A stretch of DNA of 64,000 nucleotides. Source: Cupriavidus respiraculi. Its GTDB lineage: Bacteria > Pseudomonadota > Gammaproteobacteria > Burkholderiales > Burkholderiaceae. Under the pieces are notes generated by a model. The model was not told the DNA's origin. It did no database searches and worked only from the letters and a program-made list of their open reading frames with translations. The DNA lies in the NCBI RefSeq assembly GCF_914271545.1, contig NZ_CAJZAH010000009.1, positions 62,001-126,000 of the forward strand, in the 5' to 3' direction. Position numbers and translations under genes: made by a program. Shown here piece after piece: positions 17,785 through 26,227 of the stretch (position 1 is its first letter; every line of letters begins with the position of its first letter).

Positions 17785-18159
17785 TTGAATCGCACATTCC
17801 AATCCTCGACCCAGGCGCAGGGCGACCGCGCCGAAACCAGGGCGCTGTCCTACCTCGAGGCCCAGGGCCTGTCGCTGGTGGTGCGCAATTATCGCTGCAA
17901 AGGCGGCGAGATCGATCTGGTCATGCGCGAGGCCGACGGCACGCTGGTGTTCGTCGAGGTGCGCGCGCGGCGCGGCAACGCGTTCGGTGGCGCGGCGGCG
18001 AGCGTGACGCCAGCCAAGCAGCAGCGCATCCTGCAGGCGGCCAACCACTATCTGGCCGCGCTCGACGCGGTGCCGCGCTGCCGGCTGGATGTGGTGACCA
18101 TCGAGCGCGGGCGGCTCGCCTGGATCCGCGACGCGTTTGGCGCGGGCAACGAGGCGTAG
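17785..18159 (+). CDS. yraN: YraN/UPF0102 family endonuclease-like protein
   Basis: 124 residues, standard length. The PD-(D/E)XK-like core is visible: [29 protein letters not shown] and LVFVEVRAR, with Asp, Glu and the terminal basic residue as Arg instead of the more usual Lys. Function of the family is not firmly settled; the fold is that of Holliday-junction resolvase-like nucleases. The start is a TTG at 17785, chosen because it leaves a short natural N-terminus; no ATG fits. Divergent from rsmI as in many proteobacteria, but the next gene is the BON lipoprotein and no SIS-domain diaA gene lies between. Confidence 0.92.
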   Translation: MNRTFQSSTQAQGDRAETRALSYLEAQGLSLVVRNYRCKGGEIDLVMREADGTLVFVEVRARRGNAFGGAAASVTPAKQQRILQAANHYLAALDAVPRCRLDVVTIERGRLAWIRDAFGAGNEA

Positions 18160-18256
18160 CGCCGCGGGCGTCGGTCATAATGCGGGCTGATCCCGCGCGG
18201 CCCGCCGCGCCCTGCTTCGCCTTCCCCTTTTTCGCACTACCCATTGCAAGGAACGC

Positions 18257-19126
18257 ATGACAACTTCGTCCTTCCCGCGCGACGCGCACGCCCGGGCTCA
18301 GTCCGCGGCTGAGTCGTCCACGTCCCACCCGCTGCGCGGCCTCGCTCGCGCCGCCGTCGCCGCCGCGCTGCTGCTGGGCGCCACCAGCCAGCTCACGGCC
18401 TGCTTCCCGGTGATCGCCGCGGGCGTGGCGGGCACGGTCGTCAGCGCGACCGATCGCCGCCCGACGGCGACGCAGACGGTGGACCGCGGACTGCAGCTCG
18501 AAGTCGAGAACACGCTCGCCTCGCGCTACAACGGCATCGCCCGCGTCAACGTGACCGTCTTCAACCGCAAGGTGCTGCTGACGGGCGAGGCCAAGGACGC
18601 CAACGTCAAGCAGCAGATCGACCAGTACGTGCGCGGCCTGCCCAATGCCCGCGAGGTGATCAACGATATCGAGATCGTGTCGACGCCGGGCTTCGCCGCC
18701 CAGAGCCAGGACGCCTACCTCACCAGCAAGGTCAAGACGGTACTGCTCACCGCCGAGGGCGTGCCGTCGAACTCGATCAAGGTGACCACCGAGAAGAGCG
18801 TGGTCTATCTGATGGGCGTGGTGACCGCGCCCGAGGGCGACCGCGCCACCGAGGCCGCGCGCAATGTCAGCGGCGTGGCGAAGGTCGTCAAGGCCTTCGA
18901 TTTCGTCAGCGAAGCCGAGCGCGCGCGCCTGGACGCCGCGGCGACCTCGCAGAACACGCCGCCGGGCGGCGACACCGCCGGCGGCACGCCCGCGCCGGTG
19001 CAGTCCACGCCCGCGGCACCGACGCAATACGCGCCAGCGCCCGCCACCGGCGCGACGGTGCCGGCGCCGGTGACCGCGCCGGTCACGCCGCCGGTCGCGG
19101 TGCCCCCGGGCCGCGCGCTGCCCTGA
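18257..19126 (+). CDS. BON-domain lipoprotein (DolP/YraP-like) with Pro-rich tail
   Basis: 289 residues. After an N-terminal extension a hydrophobic run ends in the lipobox LTAC (C49), predicting an outer-membrane lipoprotein. Two BON domains follow (about 78-145, with LEVENTLASRYNGIARVNVTV, and about 150-220, with VYLMGVVTAPEGDRATEAAR). DolP binds anionic phospholipid at division sites and supports envelope integrity; transfer of that role here is by family. Residues after about 228 form a Pro/Ala/Thr-rich tail of 60 residues, not part of E. coli DolP and probably a flexible wall-spanning segment. Downstream of yraN; a strong hairpin follows the stop codon. Confidence 0.9.
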   Translation: MTTSSFPRDAHARAQSAAESSTSHPLRGLARAAVAAALLLGATSQLTACFPVIAAGVAGTVVSATDRRPTATQTVDRGLQLEVENTLASRYNGIARVNVTVFNRKVLLTGEAKDANVKQQIDQYVRGLPNAREVINDIEIVSTPGFAAQSQDAYLTSKVKTVLLTAEGVPSNSIKVTTEKSVVYLMGVVTAPEGDRATEAARNVSGVAKVVKAFDFVSEAERARLDAAATSQNTPPGGDTAGGTPAPVQSTPAAPTQYAPAPATGATVPAPVTAPVTPPVAVPPGRALP

Positions 19127-19138
19127 CGCTAGCGCCCG

Positions 19139-19163
19139 CCGGGCCGGCGCAACGCCGGCCCGG
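19139..19163 (+). terminator. hairpin after the BON lipoprotein gene
   Basis: CCGGGCCGGCG (19139-19149), loop CAA, CGCCGGCCCGG (19153-19163): a perfect 11-bp stem starting 13 bp after the stop codon. There is no T-run after it, so it may be a terminator of the weakly T-dependent kind or mainly protect the 3' end. Confidence 0.5.
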
Positions 19164-19414
19164 TATGCCTTCCGGCGCGGCCGCCCGGCCGCGCCCTGCT
19201 GATCCGCATCATCCTCCTCGCCGATTTGTCGCGCGCGCCGGCTGCGCTACGCTAGATGAGCCTGGCCTCGTCACGGGGCGACTATCGACAGAAGAAATCC
19301 GCAGCACCGCCGGCCCTCCGATGTGATACGGTTGGGCGCCTTTCTCGGCGCTTCGCGTGCATTGCCTTGCGCCCGTTGCCGAGCGGCCGGTCCCCACTCG
19401 AGCGAGGAGATCCC

Positions 19415-19753
19415 ATGAATATCCACACCCTGATGCCACGCCGGCTGGCTGCGCTGGCGGTCCCGGTGCTGGCCGCCCTGAGCGGCGGCGCGAACGCGGC
19501 CGACGCCACGCCGACCCAGGTCCAGGCACGCAACTGGGCAGCGGCCTGCGCCAACTGCCACGGGCCGTCCGGGCGCGCCCCGGCCGGCAGCGTGGTGCCC
19601 GGCCTGGCCGGCCGGCCGCAGTCCTATCTGGTCGAACAGATGCAGGCGTTCAAGACCGGCAAGCGCGAGGCCACGGTGATGCACCAGATCGCCAAGGGCT
19701 ATACCGACGAACAGATCGTGGCGATGGCGGCCTGGTTCGCCGCCGTCAAATAA
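19415..19753 (+). CDS. monoheme cytochrome c, partner of the sulfide dehydrogenase flavoprotein
   Basis: 112 residues. A signal peptide (about 1-29, ending GGANAAD) leads to a small class I cytochrome c with CANCH at 45-49 and a methionine candidate in TVMHQI. The start is the ATG at 19415 with AGGAGA upstream; the longer open frame lacks a signal sequence at its start. It ends 10 bp before the FccB/SoxF gene, so it is the cytochrome subunit (FccA, also called SoxE) of a periplasmic flavocytochrome c sulfide dehydrogenase that passes electrons from sulfide to the respiratory chain. FccA of purple bacteria is diheme; this one has a single heme motif. Confidence 0.88.
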   Translation: MNIHTLMPRRLAALAVPVLAALSGGANAADATPTQVQARNWAAACANCHGPSGRAPAGSVVPGLAGRPQSYLVEQMQAFKTGKREATVMHQIAKGYTDEQIVAMAAWFAAVK

Positions 19754-19763
19754 GGAGCGCGAC

Positions 19764-21047
19764 ATGCAACGACGCGAATTCCTGGGCGCCGCCGCCGCGG
19801 CGGGCACCGCAGCGCTGGGTACGCTGGTGGCGGGCTGCGCCACCGGCGGCGGCAAGGCCGCCGGGGCCAAGGTGGTGGTGGTGGGCGGTGGCTACGGCGG
19901 CGCGACCGCCGCGCGCTATCTGCGCGAATGGAGCGGCAATACCATCGACGTGACGCTGGTCGAGAGCAACACCGCGTTTATCTCGTGCCCGCTGTCCAAC
20001 CTGGTGATCGGCGGCAGCAAGCGGCTGGAGGACCTGACGGTGTCGTACCACGCGCTCACCCGCCGGCACGGCGTCAAGGTGGTGCGCGACACGGTCACGG
20101 CCATCGACCCGAGCCGCCGCCAGGTGCGGCTCGCCTCCGGCGGCACGCTGTCCTATGACCGGCTGGTGCTGTCGCCCGGCGTGGACTTCATGACCGACGA
20201 CATTCCCGGGCTCAAGCGCCCGGGCGGCGACCAGATCCTGCACGCCTGGAAGGCCGGCCCGCAGACGCTGGCGCTGCGCCAGCAGCTGATGGCGATGCGC
20301 GACGGCGGCACCTATGCGATCACCATTCCCGTGGCGCCTTACCGCTGCCCGCCCGGGCCCTACGAGCGGGCCTGCCAGGTGGCGCACTACTTCAGCCAGG
20401 CCAAGCCGCGCAGCAAGGTGCTGATCCTGGACGCCAACGAGGACGTTACCTCCAAGGCCGCGCTGTTCAAGCAGGTGTGGGCGAACAAGTACAAGGGCAT
20501 CGTCGAATATCGCCCGCAATACCGCACGGTCGACGTGGACCCCGCCACGAAGACGCTCAAGTTCGAGATCCAGAACGACGAGCGCGTGGACGTGGCCAAC
20601 CTGGTGCCGCCGCAGCGCGCCGGCGCCATCGCGGTGGCGACGGGCCTGGCCACGGCCAACCAGCGCTGGTGCGAGGTCGACTTCCTCACCTTCGAGTCGA
20701 AGGCGGTGCCCAATATCCATGTGCTGGGCGATGCGATCCAGATCGCGCCGCTGATGCCCAAGTCGGGCCATATGGCCAACCAGCATGGCAAGGTGGCGGC
20801 CGCGGCCATCGTCGCGCTGCTGTCGGGCGAGTCGCCCGACCCGCAGCCGCTGTACAACAACACCTGCTACAGCTTCACCTCGGACCGCGAGGTCATCCAC
20901 GTGGCGAGCGTGCATCGCTACGACCCGGAGAAGAGGACTATGGTGACGGTGCCTGGCTCCGGCGGTGTGTCGAGCGCCCCCAATACGCTCGAAGGCAGCT
21001 ACGCGTTTGCCTGGGCCAACGCGATCTGGGCCGACGCGCTGGGCTGA
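19764..21047 (+). CDS. soxF: flavocytochrome c sulfide dehydrogenase, flavoprotein subunit (FccB/SoxF)
   Basis: 427 residues. Begins with a twin-arginine signal, MQRREFLGAAAAAG, for export of a folded flavoprotein. FAD-binding VVVVGGGYGGATAARYL follows at about 35-51. The cysteine known in Allochromatium FccB to hold FAD covalently is present in ISCPLSN, and both cysteines of the redox disulfide are present in YRCPPGPYERA and NNTCYSF. IPPQRAG-type VPPQRAGAIA and MPKSGHMANQHGK are further family motifs. Oxidises sulfide in the periplasm together with the cytochrome encoded 10 bp upstream. Placed just ahead of the sox genes, so sulfide and thiosulfate oxidation are encoded side by side. Confidence 0.94.
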   Translation: MQRREFLGAAAAAGTAALGTLVAGCATGGGKAAGAKVVVVGGGYGGATAARYLREWSGNTIDVTLVESNTAFISCPLSNLVIGGSKRLEDLTVSYHALTRRHGVKVVRDTVTAIDPSRRQVRLASGGTLSYDRLVLSPGVDFMTDDIPGLKRPGGDQILHAWKAGPQTLALRQQLMAMRDGGTYAITIPVAPYRCPPGPYERACQVAHYFSQAKPRSKVLILDANEDVTSKAALFKQVWANKYKGIVEYRPQYRTVDVDPATKTLKFEIQNDERVDVANLVPPQRAGAIAVATGLATANQRWCEVDFLTFESKAVPNIHVLGDAIQIAPLMPKSGHMANQHGKVAAAAIVALLSGESPDPQPLYNNTCYSFTSDREVIHVASVHRYDPEKRTMVTVPGSGGVSSAPNTLEGSYAFAWANAIWADALG

Positions 21048-21206
21048 GGGGAGGGCGCAAAGACGGGGAGAGCGGGTGGGGCGGACACGCCGGCCGGTGC
21101 GGCATTTGGCCTGCATGTGCCGCTGCCGGCATCTGGTACGCTGACGGCGGCCGCCACGGCGGCTCTTTCCCTTCCCTTGTCCCCGTCCCTCCGGTTGCCG
21201 CCCGCC

Positions 21207-22109
21207 ATGCTGCTCAAAGACCGCCTCCTCGCCCTTGCCATCGTCTTCGTCTGGGGCCTGAACTTCACCGTCATCAAGCTCGGGCTGGCTGGCGTGCCGC
21301 CGATGCTGATGGGCGCGCTGCGCTTCATGCTGGTGGCTTTTCCCGCGATCCTGTTCATTCGCCCGCCGCGTGTGCCGCTGGGCATGCTGCTGGCCTACGG
21401 CGCGACCATCAGCCTCGGGCAGTTCGCCTTCCTGTTCTACGCGATGGCCGTGGGCATGCCGGCGGGCCTGGCGTCGCTGGTGCTGCAGTCGCAGGCGTTT
21501 TTCACGCTGGCCATCGCGGCGCTGTGGCTGGGCGAGCCGGTGCGCTGGAACAATGTCCTGGGCATGGCGGTGGCCGCGGCCGGCCTGGCGCTGATCGGCG
21601 CCGGCGCCACCGCGGGCGGTGCCGGGCACGCGGGCGGCATGTCGGTGGCTGGCTTCATGCTGACGCTGTGCTCTGCCGCGTGCTGGGCGAGCGGCAACAT
21701 CGTGAGCAAGAAGATCGGCAAGGTGGATCTGGTCGCGCTGGTGGTATGGGGCGCGCTGATTCCGATCGTTCCGTTCGCGCTGCTCTCGCTGTGGTTCGAG
21801 GGCCCGGCGCGCATCGCCGACAGCGTGACCCATATGTCTGCCATGGGTGTGTTCGCCGTGGTGTACCTCGCGTTCGCGGCCACGCTGTTCGGCTACACCA
21901 TGTGGGGCCGGCTGCTGACGCGCTATCCCGCCAGCATGGTGGCGCCGCTGACGCTGCTGGTGCCCGTGGTGGGGCTGGCCTGCGCGGCGGTGCTGCTCGG
22001 CGAGCAGATGGGGCCGCTGCAGTGGATCGGCGCTGCCGTTGTGATGGGCGGCCTGCTGCTGAACGTGTTCGGCGCGCGCCTGCGCGGGCTGCTTTTCGCT
22101 GGCCGCTGA
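21207..22109 (+). CDS. EamA/DMT-family transporter
   Basis: 300 residues with about ten hydrophobic segments in two related halves, the EamA arrangement. The N-terminus LAIVFVWGLNFTVIKLGL and the mid-protein SAACWASGNIVSKKIGK, followed by AFAATLFGYTMWGRLLTRYP, are typical of the RhaT/EamA drug-metabolite transporter group, which exports small metabolites such as amino acids. The ATG at 21207 is chosen because it starts the first membrane helix; an earlier in-frame ATG adds 30 residues of non-membrane sequence. It lies between the sulfide dehydrogenase pair and soxR. A role in sulfur metabolism is possible from position only. Confidence 0.85.
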   Translation: MLLKDRLLALAIVFVWGLNFTVIKLGLAGVPPMLMGALRFMLVAFPAILFIRPPRVPLGMLLAYGATISLGQFAFLFYAMAVGMPAGLASLVLQSQAFFTLAIAALWLGEPVRWNNVLGMAVAAAGLALIGAGATAGGAGHAGGMSVAGFMLTLCSAACWASGNIVSKKIGKVDLVALVVWGALIPIVPFALLSLWFEGPARIADSVTHMSAMGVFAVVYLAFAATLFGYTMWGRLLTRYPASMVAPLTLLVPVVGLACAAVLLGEQMGPLQWIGAAVVMGGLLLNVFGARLRGLLFAGR

Positions 22110-22170
22110 CGCGGCTTCGCCCTGCCGGTCCCTCCCATGTCGATGCTGCCCCGCGTCAGGGGGTAAACGT

Positions 22171-22192
22171 TATATGCGCATTCACGCATATA
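22171..22192. promoter_or_regulatory. candidate SoxR operator
   Basis: TATATGCG (22171-22178) and CGCATATA (22185-22192) form a perfect 8-bp dyad with a 6-base centre, with a further half-like CATATA at 22195-22200. It sits directly in front of and partly inside the possible 5' end of the ArsR-type soxR gene, the natural place for autoregulation. The long imperfectly AT-rich palindrome is typical for ArsR-family operators. Confidence 0.6.
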
Positions 22193-22209
22193 CACATATA
22201 GTGAACCGC

Positions 22210-22584
22210 ATGGACGAACTGGACCGCGTCTTCGAGAAGGTATCGAGCTACTTCAGCCTGCTGGCGGAACCGTCGCGGCTGAAGATCCTGCACGCGCTGT
22301 GCGACGGCGAGAAAGCCGTCGGCGCCGTGGTCGAGACAGTGGGGTCCTCGCAGGCCAACGTGTCGCGGCATCTGAACGCGATGTACAAGTCCGGCGTGCT
22401 GTCGCGGCGCAAGGAGGCCAACCTGGTCTTCTACGCCATCGCTGACGAAAGCGTGGTCGCGCTGTGCCGGGCGGTGTGCGTGCAGGTCGCGACGCGGATG
22501 GAGGACCACGCCGCGCTGCATGCCGGCATGGTGGACCGCTTCATGCCCGCCGCGCCGGCGGACAAGGACGTGCGGCAGCGCTGA
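22210..22584 (+). CDS. soxR: ArsR-family regulator of the sox cluster (SoxR)
   Basis: 124 residues from ATG 22210. Winged helix of ArsR type: LAEPSRLKILHALCDGE, then SSQANVSRHLNAMYKSGVL with the recognition helix, and RRKEANLVFYAI for the wing. Two cysteines near the C-terminus (in LCRAVCVQV) could form the thiol switch known for sulfur-responsive SoxR repressors. The start is uncertain: an ATG at 22174 has an AGGGGG ribosome-like site but lies inside the TATATGCG dyad, and a GTG at 22201 is also possible; 22210 starts at MDELDRVFEK, where family similarity begins. Immediately upstream of soxC, so it most likely represses the cluster in the absence of sulfur compounds. Confidence 0.88.
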   Translation: MDELDRVFEKVSSYFSLLAEPSRLKILHALCDGEKAVGAVVETVGSSQANVSRHLNAMYKSGVLSRRKEANLVFYAIADESVVALCRAVCVQVATRMEDHAALHAGMVDRFMPAAPADKDVRQR

Positions 22585-22671
22585 CCGCGCTGGTGCGAAA
22601 CGACGCTTGACCGATAACAGGCGCGCCGCCGCCCCACGGGGCATGGCCGGCAAGCGCCGCAGGAGACCGCC

Positions 22672-24018
22672 TTGCCGCACAGCCTGCGCCCGGGACGCGT
22701 GAATCCAGCGCCCGAGCATTTTGTCACCCCTTCGCTGCAACAGGACATCGCCCGGCACGGGCTCGACGCGCCGCGCCGCGACTTCCTGCGCAGGAGCTTT
22801 GTGCTGGCGGCCACCGCGGCGGCCGCCACGGGTGCGGGCCGCCCGGCCGCGGCCGCGGGCGACGACGCGATCCTCAAGCCCCAGCCGTGGGCCACCTCGC
22901 TCGGTCAGCCGGTCGCCGCGCGCCCGTATGGGCAGCCGTCCACGCACGAAACCAGCATGGTCAGGCGCGAGTCGCCGGGCCTCACGCGCGTGGCGGCCGC
23001 CTCCGTCAGCTTCGCGCCGCTGCAGGGCCTGTTCGGCATCATCACGCCCAACGGTCTGCACTTCGAGCGGCACCACCAGGGCTGGCACGATATCGACCCG
23101 GCGCGCCACCGGCTGATGATCAACGGGCTGGTCAGGACGGCGCGCGTCTATACGCTCGATGAACTGATGCGGCTGCCCACGGTCTCGCGCATGCACTTCA
23201 TCGAGTGCGGTGCCAATACCGGCATGGAATGGGGCAATGTCGCGGTGCCGACCGTGCAGTACACCCACGGCATGCTCTCGTGCTGCGAGTTCACCGGCGT
23301 GCCGCTGCGCGTGCTGCTGGACGACGCCGGCGCCGACCGCAAGCGCGGGCGTTTCCTGCTGGCCGAGGGCGCCGACGGCTCCTCGATGACCCGCACCATC
23401 CCGATGGAGCTGGCCGACGAAATCATCGTCGCCTGGGGAATGAACGGCGAGATGCTGCGCCCGGAAAACGGCTATCCGCTGCGGCTGGTGGTGCCGGGCG
23501 TGCAGGGCGTGTCGTGGGTCAAGTGGCTGCGCCGGCTGGAGGTGGGCGACCGGCCCTGGGACACCAAGGACGAGACGCTGCACTACGTGGACATGATGCC
23601 GGACGGCATGCTGCGCCAGTACACCCCCATCCAGGAGTGCAAGTCGGTGATCACCACGCCCTCGGGCGGGCAGCGGCTGACGGGGCAGGGCTTCTACAAC
23701 GTGAGCGGCCTTGCGTGGTCCGGGCGCGGGCGCATCCGGCGCGTCGACGTCTCCACCGACGGCGGGCGCAACTGGCGCACGGCGCGGCTGGAGTCGCCGG
23801 TGCTGAGCAAATGCCTGACCCGCTTCAATCTCGACTGGGTATGGGACGGCTCGCCCGCGCTGCTGCAAAGCCGCGCCATCGACGAGACCGGCTACGTCCA
23901 GCCCAGGATGGCGCAGCTGCGCGCGGTGCGCGGCACGCGCTCGATCTATCACAACAACGCCATCCAGAACTGGCAGGTGGCGGCCAGCGGCGAGGTGTCC
24001 AATGTCCAGGTTGGCTGA
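22672..24018 (+). CDS. soxC: sulfane dehydrogenase subunit SoxC (molybdenum cofactor)
   Basis: 448 residues. A twin-arginine signal RRDFLRRSFVLAA is at 35-47. The sulfite-oxidase-fold molybdenum domain follows, with the Mo-coordinating cysteine in HFIECGANTG (C179), VRTARVYTLDELMRL before it and the dimerisation domain with RGRIRRVDVSTDGG near the C-terminus. SoxCD oxidises the sulfane sulfur on SoxY by six electrons in the periplasm. A TTG at 22672 preceded by AGGAGA is taken as start; a GTG at 22699 is an alternative. The 3' end overlaps soxD by 17 bases. Presence of soxCD indicates complete oxidation of thiosulfate to sulfate without stored sulfur. Confidence 0.95.
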   Translation: MPHSLRPGRVNPAPEHFVTPSLQQDIARHGLDAPRRDFLRRSFVLAATAAAATGAGRPAAAAGDDAILKPQPWATSLGQPVAARPYGQPSTHETSMVRRESPGLTRVAAASVSFAPLQGLFGIITPNGLHFERHHQGWHDIDPARHRLMINGLVRTARVYTLDELMRLPTVSRMHFIECGANTGMEWGNVAVPTVQYTHGMLSCCEFTGVPLRVLLDDAGADRKRGRFLLAEGADGSSMTRTIPMELADEIIVAWGMNGEMLRPENGYPLRLVVPGVQGVSWVKWLRRLEVGDRPWDTKDETLHYVDMMPDGMLRQYTPIQECKSVITTPSGGQRLTGQGFYNVSGLAWSGRGRIRRVDVSTDGGRNWRTARLESPVLSKCLTRFNLDWVWDGSPALLQSRAIDETGYVQPRMAQLRAVRGTRSIYHNNAIQNWQVAASGEVSNVQVG

Positions 24019-25069
24019 GTGCGGCCGCTGGCTGCTGGCGGCGGCCTGCCTGCTGCCGCTGGGCGCGTCCGCCGCGCCGCCGCCATCGGAAAGCCAGGCG
24101 CGCGCCGCGCTGGGCCGGGCCGCCACGCCGGCCGAGCTCAAGGCATGGGACATCGATGTGCGCGGCGACTTCACCGGCCTGCCGCCGGGGCGCGGCACGG
24201 TGGCGCAGGGCCAGCGGATCTGGGACGGCAAGTGCGCGTCGTGCCATGGCGACTTCGGCGAGTCCAACGAAGTCTTCACCCCCATCGTGGGCGGCACCAC
24301 GGCCGACGATATCGCGCGCGGCCGGGTCGCCGGGCTCACGGGCACGCAGCCTTACCGCACCACGCTGATGAAGCTGTCCACGGTCAGCACGCTGTGGGAC
24401 TACATCCGCCGCGCGATGCCGTGGGACGCGCCCAAGAGCCTGTCCGAGGACGAGGTCTACGCGGTGACCGCCTATATCCTGCACCTGGGCGACATCGTGC
24501 CGGCCGACTTCACGCTGACCGAGGGCAATATCGGCGAGGTGCAGCGCCGCCTTCCCAACCGCGACGGCATGACGCGTGAGCATGGGCTGTGGCCCGGACG
24601 CGGGCGGCCGGACACGCGCAACACGGCGTGCATGAAGGACTGCGCGGACAAGGTGGCGGTGACCTCATCGATCCCCGACTACGCGCGGGATGCCCATGGC
24701 GACCTCGCGGCGCAGCAGCGGCCGTTCGGGCCGGTGCGCGGCGTCGCCACCACGGCCGGCCCGCCGCCGGGCAGCGCGGCGCCGCGGCGGGAAGAAGCGC
24801 CGCCGGCCGCCGGCCTGAAGCTGGCGCAGCAATACCAGTGCGTGGCGTGCCACGGCGTGGACCGCAAGCTGGTGGGCCCGTCGTTCGCCGAGATCGGCCG
24901 CCGCTACCAGCCGCGCCAGGCGAAGGGGGAGGACATGCAGCGCTCGCTGGCCGCGAAGATCAGGGCCGGCGGGCAGGGCGCCTGGGGCGGCATGCCCATG
25001 CCCGCGCAGCCGCAGGTGCCCGATGCCGACCTGCAGGCGATGGTCAGATGGATACTTGAGGCAAAATAG
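24002..25069 (+). CDS. soxD: SoxD, diheme cytochrome c subunit of sulfane dehydrogenase
   Basis: 355 residues. Signal peptide about 1-24 (ending GASAAPP). Two heme motifs: CASCH at 78-82 in the larger N-terminal cytochrome domain, with PWDAPKSLSEDEVYAVTAY further on, and CVACH at 280-284 in the C-terminal domain, separated by a Pro/Ala linker. A cysteine pair, CMKDC, lies near 210. Accepts electrons from SoxC and passes them to cytochrome c. The ATG overlaps the end of soxC, giving translational coupling. The C-terminal domain is clearly related to the separate small cytochrome encoded 120 bp downstream. Confidence 0.95.
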   Translation: MSRLAECGRWLLAAACLLPLGASAAPPPSESQARAALGRAATPAELKAWDIDVRGDFTGLPPGRGTVAQGQRIWDGKCASCHGDFGESNEVFTPIVGGTTADDIARGRVAGLTGTQPYRTTLMKLSTVSTLWDYIRRAMPWDAPKSLSEDEVYAVTAYILHLGDIVPADFTLTEGNIGEVQRRLPNRDGMTREHGLWPGRGRPDTRNTACMKDCADKVAVTSSIPDYARDAHGDLAAQQRPFGPVRGVATTAGPPPGSAAPRREEAPPAAGLKLAQQYQCVACHGVDRKLVGPSFAEIGRRYQPRQAKGEDMQRSLAAKIRAGGQGAWGGMPMPAQPQVPDADLQAMVRWILEAK

Positions 25070-25188
25070 CGTTCTGGTCCGCGTCGTCGCCGATGCCGCG
25101 CGCCAGCGTGCCGCCGCGCCAGCCGACCCAAGATTGCGATGCGCGGCCTGTCGCCGTCCCCACGGCTCATCCAGTTCGGAGCAACACA

Positions 25189-25518
25189 ATGAAGCAGTTT
25201 GTCATCGCAACCCTGATGCTGGCGGGCGCCGCCTCTGCCAATGCCGCGGTGGACGCGGCCAAGGCGCAGGAACTCGCCAACAAGAATGCCTGCATGGGTT
25301 GCCACCAGGTCGACAAGAAGCTGGTCGGCCCGGCGTACAAGGACGTCGCCGCGAAGTACAAGGGCGACAAGAACGCAGTGGCGGCGCTGTCCAAGAAGGT
25401 CAAGGGCGGTGGCGCGGGCGTCTGGGGTCCGGTGCCGATGCCGGCCAACCCCAACCTGAGCGACGCGGACGTGAAGATCCTGGTCGATTGGGTGCTGGCG
25501 GGCGCGCCGGCCAAGTAA
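25189..25518 (+). CDS. small class I cytochrome c, SoxD-C-terminal-like
   Basis: 109 residues: signal peptide 1-19 (ending ASANAA), then heme motif CMGCH at 35-39 and methionine region GVWGPVPMPANP. The whole mature protein parallels the C-terminal heme domain of SoxD next door: CxxCHxVDxKLVGP, then a GAWGGMPMPA/GVWGPVPMPA loop, then DADL/DADV and a final VRWIL/VDWVL. It therefore looks like a duplicated, free-standing copy of that domain. Likely role: soluble electron acceptor between SoxCD or SoxAX and the terminal oxidase (inference). Placed between soxD and soxY in the same direction. Confidence 0.88.
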   Translation: MKQFVIATLMLAGAASANAAVDAAKAQELANKNACMGCHQVDKKLVGPAYKDVAAKYKGDKNAVAALSKKVKGGGAGVWGPVPMPANPNLSDADVKILVDWVLAGAPAK

Positions 25519-25527
25519 GCAGGACCG

Positions 25528-25555
25528 CGCCACCGGGGCGAGCGCGCCGGTGGCG
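25528..25555 (+). terminator. hairpin between the extra cytochrome gene and soxY
   Basis: CGCCACCGG (25528-25536) pairs with CCGGTGGCG (25547-25555), loop of 10 bases, 9 bp after the stop codon. A second hairpin (GCGGGCG ... CGCCCGC, 25611-25634) follows in the 193-bp gap. No T-run follows either. They may partly terminate or process the long sox transcript before soxY. Confidence 0.35.
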
Positions 25556-25711
25556 TGGGGCAGCAGCAAAGCATCACAGCACGACAGAACGACAGTACGA
25601 CACAACATCAGCGGGCGGCCACCGGATCGCCCGCCGCCGAAGCCGGCGGACACAGCCGGCTCGGCATGCAGGTAACCCGCGGGGCGCGGATCAAGCAGGA
25701 AAGGAACACAA

Positions 25712-26167
25712 ATGACGACGACAAGACGAGACATGCTGCGGGTCACCGCGGTGCTGTCGCTGATGGCCGCCACCGGCCTGATCGGCGAGGCGCAGGCGGC
25801 GGAATGGAACCAGGCCGCCTTCGAGGGCAAGAGCGTGGCCGACGTGATCAAGGCGCTGGGCGGCGGCAGCCCCGAGAAGGGCGGCGCGATCACCTTCAAC
25901 GCACCTGATATCGCCGAGAACGGCGCCGTGGTGCCGGTGGCCGTGACCAGCAACATCCCCAACACCGAGCAGATCGCCATCCTGGTGGAAAAGAACCCCA
26001 ACACGCTGGCGGCCGATTTCATGATCCCGGCCGGCACCGAGCCGTTCGTTTCCACGCGCGTGAAGATGGGCCAGACCTCCGTGGTGCATGCGGCCGTCAA
26101 GGCCGACGGCAAATGGTATGTGGCCTCCAAGGAAATCAAGGTGACGCTGGGCGGCTGCGGCGGCTGA
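25712..26167 (+). CDS. soxY: thiosulfate oxidation carrier protein SoxY
   Basis: 151 residues. Twin-arginine-type signal MTTTRRDMLRVTAVLSLMAA, then an immunoglobulin-like carrier domain with TFNAPDIAENGAVVPV and an IPNTEQIAILVEKNPN strand. The C-terminus GGCGG, with substrate-carrying cysteine C149, is the diagnostic swinging arm on which sulfur intermediates are bound during the Sox cycle. Exported as a complex with SoxZ, whose gene follows 60 bp downstream. Start ATG 25712 follows GGAAAGGAA. Confidence 0.96.
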   Translation: MTTTRRDMLRVTAVLSLMAATGLIGEAQAAEWNQAAFEGKSVADVIKALGGGSPEKGGAITFNAPDIAENGAVVPVAVTSNIPNTEQIAILVEKNPNTLAADFMIPAGTEPFVSTRVKMGQTSVVHAAVKADGKWYVASKEIKVTLGGCGG

Positions 26168-26227
26168 TGCCGGCCCCACCTCCATAGCAGTCCTGATTTT
26201 CCGCATTCACCGTACCAGGAGAACACC

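Noticed and set aside
19746-21833. 695-codon minus-strand frame opposite soxF and the EamA gene
   Set aside because: Antisense of well-supported genes; no signal, membrane or domain pattern.
22174-22209. soxR start at 22174
   Set aside because: It would make the operator-like dyad coding and add residues outside the ArsR domain; kept as an alternative only.
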